Shown piece after piece: positions 1 to 7,331 of a stretch of DNA of 64,000 nt. This DNA is from Hyphomicrobiaceae bacterium (GTDB lineage Bacteria > Pseudomonadota > Alphaproteobacteria > Rhizobiales > Devosiaceae). Both the position numbers and the translations under genes were made by a program. Positions within the stretch are counted from its first letter, which is position 1, and each line of letters starts with the position of its first letter. Below the pieces are notes generated by a model. It was not told where the DNA came from. It made no database searches and saw only the letters and a list, made by a program, of their open reading frames with translations. The stretch spans positions 62,001-126,000 of the forward strand of contig JACKJG010000002.1 in NCBI GenBank assembly GCA_020638065.1. Reading direction: 5' to 3'.

Positions 1-473
1 GGGGCGCCGACCTGAAACGGCGCCACCGCTGCGCGATACCATTGGTGATTGCCGCCGGTCTGTTGGAATTCGGTGGTTTCGGGCAATCGCGTCTGCTGAG
101 CGATCTCGATGGTTTCCTGAAAGGCGGGATGGCGGATGGCGTAGAAGATGGGCTCGCCGACCCCGGCACGCGGGACCAGACCGGACGCGGCAAGATTGCG
201 GTGAATGATGTTGCCGCGCCAGTCGAGAATGAAGCATGGCGCGACCATAGCGTCGGAGATGGCACGCATCACCTCATCTTCCTCGCCCTCGTGACCATCG
301 ACGTTAACGAATCCGGCATCCACCGCTCCCGAACGGCGGGCCACGATCATGATCAGGTAGAGAACAAGGACATAAAACGCGGTTTCACCCAGACTCAGAC
401 GTCCGAACGCCGCCAGCAGCAGGAGCAGGACGGACGCGGAAGCAAGAACGATGTAGGCGCGCTTGATTTTCAT
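1..473 (-). CDS. PhoR-like sensor histidine kinase, N-terminal part (cut by window edge)
   Basis: The visible 157 codons start at an ATG (471-473, minus) and run off the left edge. Residues about 6-24 and 31-45 are hydrophobic membrane segments with a short periplasmic turn. A PAS-like domain follows from about residue 66, including the stretch CFILDWRGNIIHRN. Two N-terminal helices followed by PAS is the layout of alphaproteobacterial PhoR, the phosphate-starvation kinase that phosphorylates PhoB. The divergent neighbour is polyphosphate kinase 2, which fits a phosphate theme. The HisKA and HATPase domains are outside the window, so the family call is inference; any PAS-containing membrane kinase would look the same here. 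Confidence 0.6.
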   Translation of the reverse strand, partial: MKIKRAYIVLASASVLLLLLAAFGRLSLGETAFYVLVLYLIMIVARRSGAVDAGFVNVDGHEGEEDEVMRAISDAMVAPCFILDWRGNIIHRNLAASGLVPRAGVGEPIFYAIRHPAFQETIEIAQQTRLPETTEFQQTGGNHQWYRAAVAPFQVGA

Positions 474-572
474 GGATTGCAGAATCCTATCATTTGCACC
501 CGATGGAAAAGGCGTGTCAGTGTCAAGCCCACAGGTTTTTGCGGTTAGAGGCCGCACCAGACAAAGGACAGA

Positions 573-1442
573 ATGTTGAATCTCGAAGACGCGATCGCCC
601 AGTTCGATATCGATAACCCCGAACTTCCCGGGGTAATAACGGAGGCGGCATTCAAGTCGGGCGGCTATCCGTTCGAAAAACCCATGAAATCGAAGGCCTA
701 TGAGCAGCGGCTACATGCCTTGCAGGTAGAGCTGGTCAAACTGCAAAAGGACATGCTCGCCAGCGGCAAGCGTCTGGTTGTCGTGTTCGAAGGACGCGAC
801 GCCGCGGGCAAAGGCGGAACCATCAAGCGCTACGCGCAATATCTCAACCCACGCAATACGCATATTGTTGCACTTCCAAAGCCATCGGACCGCGAGATGC
901 GGCAATGGTATTTCCAGCGCTATGCAGAACAATTGCCGGCCGAGGGCGAAACGGCGCTGTTCGACCGGTCCTGGTACAATCGCGCAGTGGTGGAACCGGT
1001 GATGGGATTTTGCACGCCGGCCCAGACCAAGGCGTTCTTGTCCGATGTGCCGCAATTCGAGCAGATGATCGTCGATGACGGAATCATCCTGGTCAAGTTC
1101 TGGCTCAACATCGGACAGGCCATGCAGATTGTCAGGTTTCACGCCCGGCGCCATGATCCCTTGAAGGAATGGAAGCTGTCACCGGTCGATCTCAGGGCAC
1201 TCGGCAAATGGGATGAATATGGCCATGCCCGCAACGAAATGCTCGACAAGAGCGATAACCTGTTCGCGCCGTGGACGGTCATTCGCGCCAACGACAAGAA
1301 GCGGGCGCGGCTGGCCGTGATGCGGCATGTGCTCGAACGCATGGACTATGAAGGCAAGGAACTCGATGACAGCACACGCCCCGAACCGGGCCTCGTCATG
1401 AGTGCGGAAGAATTCCTGCGGGAAGGCGGCGCCAACAGCTAG
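573..1442 (+). CDS. ppk2: Polyphosphate kinase 2 (PPK2 family)
   Basis: This 289-aa protein transfers phosphate between inorganic polyphosphate and nucleoside diphosphates (polyP-dependent NDP kinase) in the cytoplasm. The Walker A-type loop GRDAAGKGG is at residues 74-82 and the Walker B/lid segment FDRSWYNR at 130-137. Both are PPK2 hallmarks, and the length fits a single-domain PPK2. The ATG is preceded by AAAGGA at suitable spacing. It is divergent from a PhoR-like kinase, so control by phosphate status is plausible, but I see no convincing Pho box. Whether it favours ADP or GDP cannot be decided by eye. Confidence 0.95.
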   Translation: MLNLEDAIAQFDIDNPELPGVITEAAFKSGGYPFEKPMKSKAYEQRLHALQVELVKLQKDMLASGKRLVVVFEGRDAAGKGGTIKRYAQYLNPRNTHIVALPKPSDREMRQWYFQRYAEQLPAEGETALFDRSWYNRAVVEPVMGFCTPAQTKAFLSDVPQFEQMIVDDGIILVKFWLNIGQAMQIVRFHARRHDPLKEWKLSPVDLRALGKWDEYGHARNEMLDKSDNLFAPWTVIRANDKKRARLAVMRHVLERMDYEGKELDDSTRPEPGLVMSAEEFLREGGANS

Positions 1443-2905
1443 GCGAGTTTGGAAAGCGTCGCGAGGGCGCCATATTCCCTCAATGAACTGAGGTGATCGA
1501 GAAGTCTGGCGCGGAAGCCCTTGTCAGCAGGCAGATCAGTGCCGAAGGTCTCCTGCACGGACAGAACCGCATCGAGATAAGTCTCAACGTTGCCGGCCGC
1601 GCTTGCCGCCATTTCCGCGAAACGTTGCGCCAGCGGATCGCGCACGTCGATGGGATTGCCCGCCTCGTCGGTGCCGGCAACATAGGTCATCCAGGCCGCG
1701 ACACCGAGCGCCAGCCGATCGTAGGACGCGCCCGCCGCAATGCGCGCGCGAATGGTTCCCAGCAGGCGCTGAGGTAGTTTCTGGCTGCCATCCATGGCGA
1801 TCTGCCAGGTGCGGTGCCTGAGGGCGGGGTTGAGGAAGCGTTCGAGCAGATCCTCGCGGTAGGCGAAAAGATCCATGTCCGGCACATCAAGCGTCGGCAT
1901 GATCTCCCAGGTCATCATGGCAGACAGAAAAGCTCTCATTTCCGGGATACTGACGGTTTCAGCGACAGTCTGATGGCCGGCCAGATAGCCGAGATAGGCC
2001 AGGCTCGAATGGGGACCATTGAGCATGCGCAGCTTCATTTCCTCAAACGGGGCAACGTCGTCCACCATTTGCACGCCGGCCTTTTCGAAGGCGGGACGGC
2101 CCGAAGGAAAACGGTCTTCGATCACCCATTGGCTGAACGGTTCGGTGACAACCGGCCAGGCATCTTCGGCTCCGATCAAGCCCGAGATTTCGGCCCGGTC
2201 AGCATCCGTGGTTGCCGGCACGATCCGGTCGACCATGGTCGAGGGGAAGGCCACGTGCTCGGCCACGAAGCGTCCGAGTTCCGGATCACGCAATTGGGCG
2301 AACCGGCTCACGATGCGCGCTGTGGTAACGCCATTGGCGGGGAGGTTGTCGCAGGAGAGGATCGTGAATGGGGCCACGCCCGCCTCGCGGCGGCGATGGA
2401 GCGCCTCAACCAGCAGGCCCGGCGCGGTATCTGGATTGCCCGAGTTTGCCAGATCATGCAGCACACCGGGATGGCTTTCATCCAATTGGCCGGTTGCCGG
2501 GTCGTGGCAATAGCCCTTTTCGGTGACCGTCAGAGTAACGATCCGGGTTGCCAGACTTGTCAGGTGCATCAGAACCTCATCGCGATCCTCCTCGAGATGT
2601 AGAACCGACAGGTCCGCGCCGATGACGCGGCAATGGGTGCCCGAGGCATCGCGCACCGCAAGGGTGAACAATCCATCCTGCGGCGCCAGCGCATCGCGCG
2701 TCGCCGGGCTTCTGATGGAAACGCCGACAATGCCCCAGGCCGGGTCTTCGCCGAGGAGATCATCAAGGCATGCGGCCTGATGGGCGCGGTGAAAGGCCCC
2801 GATGCCCAGATGGACGATGCCCGGCATCACCTGGCCGCGCTGATAGGCGGGCACGCCGGTTGACGGGGTCAATTGACCCAGGGTTGCGTTCGACAGTCTG
2901 GACAC
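1439..2905 (-). CDS. Mannitol dehydrogenase family oxidoreductase (possible fructuronate reductase)
   Basis: This 488-aa NAD(P)-dependent polyol/uronate dehydrogenase has an N-terminal Rossmann segment (GIVHLGIGAFHRAHQA, residues 29-44) and the family catalytic K-x4-N-x2-H signature (K291, N296, H299). The GTG start at 2903-2905 is chosen because GGAGGGAG lies just upstream and the length then matches the family; the longer open frame would run into the divergent kinase gene. It shares a 79-bp divergent intergenic region with a KDG-kinase-like gene. That favours D-mannonate oxidoreductase (UxuB, hexuronate catabolism) over mannitol 2-dehydrogenase, but no mannonate dehydratase or uronate isomerase is nearby. 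The stop overlaps the ppk2 stop by 4 bases, tail to tail. Confidence 0.85.
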   Translation of the reverse strand: MSRLSNATLGQLTPSTGVPAYQRGQVMPGIVHLGIGAFHRAHQAACLDDLLGEDPAWGIVGVSIRSPATRDALAPQDGLFTLAVRDASGTHCRVIGADLSVLHLEEDRDEVLMHLTSLATRIVTLTVTEKGYCHDPATGQLDESHPGVLHDLANSGNPDTAPGLLVEALHRRREAGVAPFTILSCDNLPANGVTTARIVSRFAQLRDPELGRFVAEHVAFPSTMVDRIVPATTDADRAEISGLIGAEDAWPVVTEPFSQWVIEDRFPSGRPAFEKAGVQMVDDVAPFEEMKLRMLNGPHSSLAYLGYLAGHQTVAETVSIPEMRAFLSAMMTWEIMPTLDVPDMDLFAYREDLLERFLNPALRHRTWQIAMDGSQKLPQRLLGTIRARIAAGASYDRLALGVAAWMTYVAGTDEAGNPIDVRDPLAQRFAEMAASAAGNVETYLDAVLSVQETFGTDLPADKGFRARLLDHLSSLREYGALATLSKLA

Positions 2906-2984
2906 CCGGCTCCCTCCACGGCATATGTCGCGCCGCTGGTCTTTTAGCGTGACGGCAGGGAAAGAAAAGAGGCGGGGGAACGCA

Positions 2985-3887
2985 ATGCGCAGGCTCGTCA
3001 GCATTGGCGAATGCATGATCGAAATGTCGGGCGGCACCGGCGGCGAATACCGGATGGGATTTGCCGGCGACACGCTCAACGCCGCCTACTACGCCCGCGC
3101 CGGGCTCGGCGGCGACTGGCAGGTCGATTATCTGAGCGCGGTTGGCGATGATCTCTATTCCGGCCAAATGCGCAACTTTCTTCAGTCGCGGCGTATCGGC
3201 ACGGCGCATGTCAAGACCATCCCGGGGAAACGCCCGGGGCTCTATCTGATCCATCAGGCCGACGGCGACCGGCATTTCACCTATTGGCGTGACAGCTCTG
3301 CAGCCAGGTTGCTGGCCGACGATCCGGCAGCGCTGGACGCGGGACTGGCGGGTGCAGAACTGGTCTACTTCTCCGGGATTTCACTCGCCATTTTGAGCGA
3401 GCCCGCACGCAACAGTCTTTACGAAGCCCTCAAACGCGCGCGCGATGCCGGCGCAAAGATCGCTTTTGACCCGAATGTGCGCCCTGCACTCTGGATGGAT
3501 ATGGAGGCCATGAAGGCCGAAATCGCGCGTGCCGCCACGCATTGCGACTTCGCTTTCCCGACGCTCAGTGATGAAAAGGGCCTCTTTGGCGACGCAGATG
3601 CCGAAGCCTGCGCGGCCCGCTATCGGGACTGGGGCGCCGGTGAAGTCGTCGTTCGCAATGGCGCAGCAAATGCGCTTGTCGCTTCTGACGGGGGAGAAGT
3701 ATCGGTTCCGGCCGAAAAGGTCCCTTATCCGATCGACCCGACAGGTGCGGGCGACAGTTTCAGTGGCGCCTATCTGGCAGCAAGATTGAGCGGATCGACG
3801 GCCGAGGCGGCCGCGAAACGCGCCCACAAGGTTGCTTCGATTGTCATCCAGCATCCCGGTGCGCTAGTGCCACTGGATCTTTTCTGA
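2985..3887 (+). CDS. kdgK: PfkB-family sugar kinase, probably 2-keto-3-deoxygluconate kinase
   Basis: This 300-aa ribokinase-fold enzyme opens with LVSIGECMIEMSGG, has the PfkB N-terminal glycine region (FAGDTLNAAYYAR), and ends with the C-terminal PfkB signature DPTGAGDSFSGAY containing the catalytic aspartate and anion-hole glycines. These features match KdgK, which phosphorylates 2-keto-3-deoxygluconate for the Entner-Doudoroff branch of uronate breakdown. The ATG at 2985 follows GCGGGGGAAC; a longer frame from 2925 would overlap the divergent promoter. The divergent dehydrogenase makes a hexuronate pathway likely. Fructokinase or another PfkB specificity remains possible. Confidence 0.85.
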   Translation: MRRLVSIGECMIEMSGGTGGEYRMGFAGDTLNAAYYARAGLGGDWQVDYLSAVGDDLYSGQMRNFLQSRRIGTAHVKTIPGKRPGLYLIHQADGDRHFTYWRDSSAARLLADDPAALDAGLAGAELVYFSGISLAILSEPARNSLYEALKRARDAGAKIAFDPNVRPALWMDMEAMKAEIARAATHCDFAFPTLSDEKGLFGDADAEACAARYRDWGAGEVVVRNGAANALVASDGGEVSVPAEKVPYPIDPTGAGDSFSGAYLAARLSGSTAEAAAKRAHKVASIVIQHPGALVPLDLF

Positions 3888-3888
3888 A

Positions 3889-4434
3889 CTAGAACATCTT
3901 GCCTTCGCGCTCGGCGATGTAGGCGATCTCCTCAACGGTCGACGTCCGGCCAAGCGCAGCGTTGCGCATGGGAAAGCGTCCGAAGCGCTCGACAACTTCC
4001 CTGTGCAACATTTCGAATTTCAGAACGCCTTCGTCACCGAGCCCGGTGAACAGACGTACGGCCTCGTCATGCACCACCAGACTTTCGGAATGCATATAGG
4101 GCATGTAGGCGAACATGCGCTTGTCGTGGTCGAGTCCGGTGTCGAGGCCACGCTCGACAAGTTCCTGCGCCAGTACCAGCGCCATCGTGTCGGAGGCAAA
4201 GGCGCGTGCATCGCCACGGTAGAACTGGCGCGAAAACTGATCGAGCACGACGATTTCCGCGACCCGCCCCTCAGGGATCGCGCGCCAGGTCCAGGCCTCA
4301 CCGCGCGCAACCGGCGCATGAGTTTCGAAAAACTGGGCTCTCAGCTTTTCGTCGAACTCCACCTTGCCGCCGAACCAGTCGTCGGATGTGTGTTCTTCGA
4401 ACCAGAACCTGATGACGTCCTTATACGATTTCAT
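3889..4434 (-). CDS. DUF924 family protein
   Basis: This 181-aa protein begins MKSYKDVIRFWFEEH and contains VLDQFSRQFYRGDARAF and FAYMPYMHSES, the conserved DUF924 blocks (a TPR-like all-helical fold of unknown biochemical role). I chose the ATG at 4434 because the family starts with this VIRFWF segment and a CAAGGGGG-type ribosome site lies upstream; the longer frame adds about 50 unconserved residues. It lies tail to tail with kdgK, one base apart. Function is not known. Confidence 0.9.
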   Translation of the reverse strand: MKSYKDVIRFWFEEHTSDDWFGGKVEFDEKLRAQFFETHAPVARGEAWTWRAIPEGRVAEIVVLDQFSRQFYRGDARAFASDTMALVLAQELVERGLDTGLDHDKRMFAYMPYMHSESLVVHDEAVRLFTGLGDEGVLKFEMLHREVVERFGRFPMRNAALGRTSTVEEIAYIAEREGKMF

Positions 4435-4697
4435 CGTGCATCCCCCTTGGTTGAGGGACGTTGGGGCGGTGTGCGCAGAAATGCAACAGGTGATGCGATT
4501 TCGCCTGTCGTGCGGACGAAAGGGCTTGGTTCTAAGCCCGGGTGATATTACCCTCAGATCAGCGCGCATTTTGCGGGCCGGAGACTTCATGCTGGAGATT
4601 GCAGCAAACCGTTAGGTTCCTATGATGGAACCAACCACCCCAAGGGTCAGGTTATTTGCCTGAGCCCCTTATGGTTGTGCTGATTTCCGGTTTTCCA

Positions 4698-4952
4698 GTG
4701 AACATTTCCAAATATGAGCAGCGCGTGCTGCATGTTCTCGCCCAGGGCGGGGCAATTCATTTCGTGCGCGATGGATCGCGCATTGTCGACATTACCTGTT
4801 ACACGCGTGAGGGCTTCGTTTTGAGCGACTGCACGCTGCCGGTCTTCCTCAAACTGAAGAAACGCGGTTTCGTCGTCTCGCAACAAAGCCGCCCCTATCG
4901 CATTTCGCGGGCCGGGCGCGAAGCCGTACGCGCGCAGGTGGATAATCGATGA
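4698..4952 (+). CDS. YjhX family protein (putative toxin-type small protein)
   Basis: This 84-aa protein begins VNISKYEQRVLHVLAQGG, which matches the strongly conserved start of the YjhX/UPF0386 family, and ends with a basic winged-helix-like region (FLKLKKRGFVVSQQ). I take the GTG at 4698 as start because family members begin exactly there, though the ribosome site is weak; an in-frame ATG at 4671 is the alternative. E. coli YjhX is described as a toxin paired with the acetyltransferase YjhQ, but no partner sits next to this copy, so a toxin role here is doubtful. Many alphaproteobacteria carry it as a lone gene. Confidence 0.8.
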   Translation: MNISKYEQRVLHVLAQGGAIHFVRDGSRIVDITCYTREGFVLSDCTLPVFLKLKKRGFVVSQQSRPYRISRAGREAVRAQVDNR

Positions 4953-5003
4953 GACCGGCGGGCGTCAGGCTTTCCTGGATCAGGCAGCCGGGCGCATGGC
5001 AGG

Positions 5004-7010
5004 TCAGATGATGATGTCGCTATTCGATATGTCGCCGAGGTCGACACCTTTGATGGTGATGGTCGTGCCGTTCTTGGCAAAACCACACACATCGTTGGTG
5101 GCGCTGCCCTTTTCGAAGAAATAGGTCAACGCTGTTGCTTTTGACGTAAAACCGAAATCGCTCAGATCGATGCGATCGAATCCATGTTGGAAATCCTTGA
5201 TGGTGTCGGTGCCGTCGTTCTTGTCGAAGGCAAACCTGTCGTTGCCGGCCTGTCCGTAAAGGTTGTCGTCGCCGTCGCCTCCTCTCAGAGTGTCGTTGTC
5301 ATCGCCACCCTTGAGTATGTCGTTGTCAGCGCCGCCCTTGAGGTCGTCCCTGCCGCTTCCGCCCATGAGCGTGTCGTCGCCGCTGCCGCCTTCCAGACCG
5401 TCATTGCCGCCTTCGCCTTTCAGCAGATCGATGCCGGCCTTGCCCAAGAGGGTGTCGTTGCCCGTGCCGCCGCGCAATTCGTCGTCGTCATCGCCGCCAT
5501 CGAGCTGGTCGCTACCACCCTCACCGCGCAATGTATCGTTGCCGGCCTTGCCCAACAATGTGTCGCCGCCCGCGCCACCAAAGAGATCATCGATCCCATC
5601 TCCGCCATCAAGGCTGTCGGCACCGTCGTCCCCATGCAACGTATCATTGCCGACCCCGCCAAGAAGTGTGTCATTGCCCGTGCCGCCGTTGAGATCGTCC
5701 ATCCCGTCTCCGCCATCAAGGCTGTCAGTGCCTTCATCGCCGAACAGAATGTCATCATCGCCGCCGCCATTCAGCTGGTCGGCACCAACGTCACCGTTCA
5801 GTTCATCGATCCCCGCTCCGCCCTTGAGGATATCATTGCCACGATCGCCGTTGAGGATGTCATCGTCGGCGTCGCCGAAAAGCTGATCGTCGCCAATGCC
5901 GCCGTTCAGAACATCATTGTCGGTTCCCCCATGGAGAATGTCGTCCTGGGCGCCGCCATAGAGCTCATCATTGCCGGCACCGCCGAAGATCTCGTCGTTC
6001 CCGGTCTCACCGAAAATGAGGTCGCGGCCATCGAGGCCGTTGATGAGGTCGTTCCAGTATTCGCCGTAATAGAAGTCGTCGGTATTGTTGAGATCGGTCT
6101 GGTAGAGATCGGTGGTGAAGCCGAATTCGGCCAGGGTCTGTCCGTTGATCTTCTGCACATTGGTGACACTCATGACCTGGTTCACGTCGGACAGATCGAT
6201 CCCGGCGGCCGCAGGCACCATGAGAAACGTGTAGATTTCGCCATTGTCCAGGGAACTGAACAGCAGGCCCGTGAAAGTGGCATCAACACCAATGCCGCCG
6301 CCGACCGAACTTAGATCGACGGAGATGGTCGCCGAGACGGCATTGGGCCGGTCGTTGACATTGTCCGAACCGAACGCCGTTGAAACGCTCGCAAAGTCGA
6401 TGCGGATCGGAACGGGGACGTAGTCGGACATTGCGGCGGGGCGGTTGCCGGTCTCCGTGGCGATGAGATTGTCGCCGCCCTCTGCCAGTTCAAACGTGCC
6501 GTCATCGTCAATCACACCGACCCATTTGCGCTGAATGCCGCTCAGTTCGGGCAGGCCATCGGTCAGATTGCTATCGACAGTCAACAGGACTTCGCCGGCA
6601 TAGAAGGATGCGGAACTGTCCAGCAGATGCCACCTGGAATAGTCGATGTCGGCAATTTCCGCTCCGCCCAGCGTTTCGTTGACGATGGCGCTCACATCAT
6701 CGGCGAAGAAACTCGGCTCGAGCATGTAATAGGTGTCGGTGCCGTCAGTGAAATAGTCGACCGCGACATTGAATGTCCCGATGCCGCCGAGAAAATCGGT
6801 GACGCGTTCGCGGATTTCGATCGAACCGGATCGGATTTCGGGCGCGTCCGGGCCGAGACTCACGCCGTCGATCTTGTATTCGACGCCGGTTTCCTGAGAT
6901 GTCGCCTCTGACCCGACAATGTTCCCACCATTGTCGATGACCCTGAGTTCGACGATCGACAGGTTGCCACTGGCGTCCTTTTTGAGGACTTCGCCCACAT
7001 AAGTCGTCAT
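5004..7010 (-). CDS. RTX (hemolysin-type) calcium-binding repeat protein
   Basis: This 668-aa acidic secreted protein has two parts. Residues 1 to about 330 form a beta-rich region I cannot assign to a family. Residues about 330-620 are some thirty tandem RTX nonapeptides of GGxGxDxLx type (for example GGTGNDTLLGGVGNDTLHG), which fold as a calcium-loaded beta-roll. A C-terminal segment (DTIKDFQHGFDRIDLSDFGF) follows and resembles the type I secretion signal of RTX proteins. There is no Sec signal peptide. The ATG at 7010 follows GGAGGGACGCAAA. No HlyB/HlyD/TolC genes are nearby, so the exporter must be elsewhere. An adhesin, matrix protein or enzyme carrier are all possible. Confidence 0.9.
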   Translation of the reverse strand: MTTYVGEVLKKDASGNLSIVELRVIDNGGNIVGSEATSQETGVEYKIDGVSLGPDAPEIRSGSIEIRERVTDFLGGIGTFNVAVDYFTDGTDTYYMLEPSFFADDVSAIVNETLGGAEIADIDYSRWHLLDSSASFYAGEVLLTVDSNLTDGLPELSGIQRKWVGVIDDDGTFELAEGGDNLIATETGNRPAAMSDYVPVPIRIDFASVSTAFGSDNVNDRPNAVSATISVDLSSVGGGIGVDATFTGLLFSSLDNGEIYTFLMVPAAAGIDLSDVNQVMSVTNVQKINGQTLAEFGFTTDLYQTDLNNTDDFYYGEYWNDLINGLDGRDLIFGETGNDEIFGGAGNDELYGGAQDDILHGGTDNDVLNGGIGDDQLFGDADDDILNGDRGNDILKGGAGIDELNGDVGADQLNGGGDDDILFGDEGTDSLDGGDGMDDLNGGTGNDTLLGGVGNDTLHGDDGADSLDGGDGIDDLFGGAGGDTLLGKAGNDTLRGEGGSDQLDGGDDDDELRGGTGNDTLLGKAGIDLLKGEGGNDGLEGGSGDDTLMGGSGRDDLKGGADNDILKGGDDNDTLRGGDGDDNLYGQAGNDRFAFDKNDGTDTIKDFQHGFDRIDLSDFGFTSKATALTYFFEKGSATNDVCGFAKNGTTITIKGVDLGDISNSDIII

Positions 7011-7141
7011 TTTGCGTCCCTCCATCCGCTGCTTGGCGGCCTAATCGGATATTTGATCCCGGTATTCGCGTTTGTCCAACATAATCTGGCAGCGGAAATG
7101 ACAGTCTGACTGGGGCTTGACGCCATGTTTCAGCGATCGCG

Positions 7142-7318
7142 GGCATCGGTCCACTGGACCGATGCCTTCTTCGCTCTCTTCCGGCCATTCGACCTTAGGT
7201 CTCATGGCGTTCTCGCGGGTATCGGTCCACTGGACCGATACCTTCTTCGCTCTCTTCCGGCTATTCGACCTTAGGTCTCATGGCGTTCTCGCGGGTATCG
7301 GTCCACTGGACCGATACC
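7142..7318. repeat. Tandem 76-bp palindromic repeat, three hairpins
   Basis: Three 25-bp perfect palindromes lie exactly 76 bp apart (7142-7166, 7218-7242, 7294-7318). All contain ATCGGTCCACTGGACCGAT. The first is flanked by GGC/GCC and the other two by GGT/ACC, so the stem changed on both sides together. Between them is a conserved spacer with a second small palindrome, GACCTTAGGTC, followed by TCATGGCGTTCTCGCGG. The block fills the gap between the 5' end of the RTX gene and the 3' end of dnaE2. A diverged relative lies at 23226-23278. It looks like a REP/BIME-type extragenic repeat. Confidence 0.9.
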
Positions 7319-7331
7319 TTCTTCGCTCGAA

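Noticed and set aside
474..572. Possible Pho box between the PhoR-like gene and ppk2
   Set aside because: Only a GTGTCAGTGTCA stretch is seen, not two CTGTCAT-like halves at 11-bp spacing.
5184..6314. 376-codon plus-strand ORF opposite the RTX gene
   Set aside because: The 9-codon RTX repeat leaves the other strand open; no ribosome site or family similarity.
7142..7318. CRISPR-like regular repeats
   Set aside because: The repeated unit is a palindrome plus a constant spacer; the spacers are identical, not unique, and there are no cas genes.
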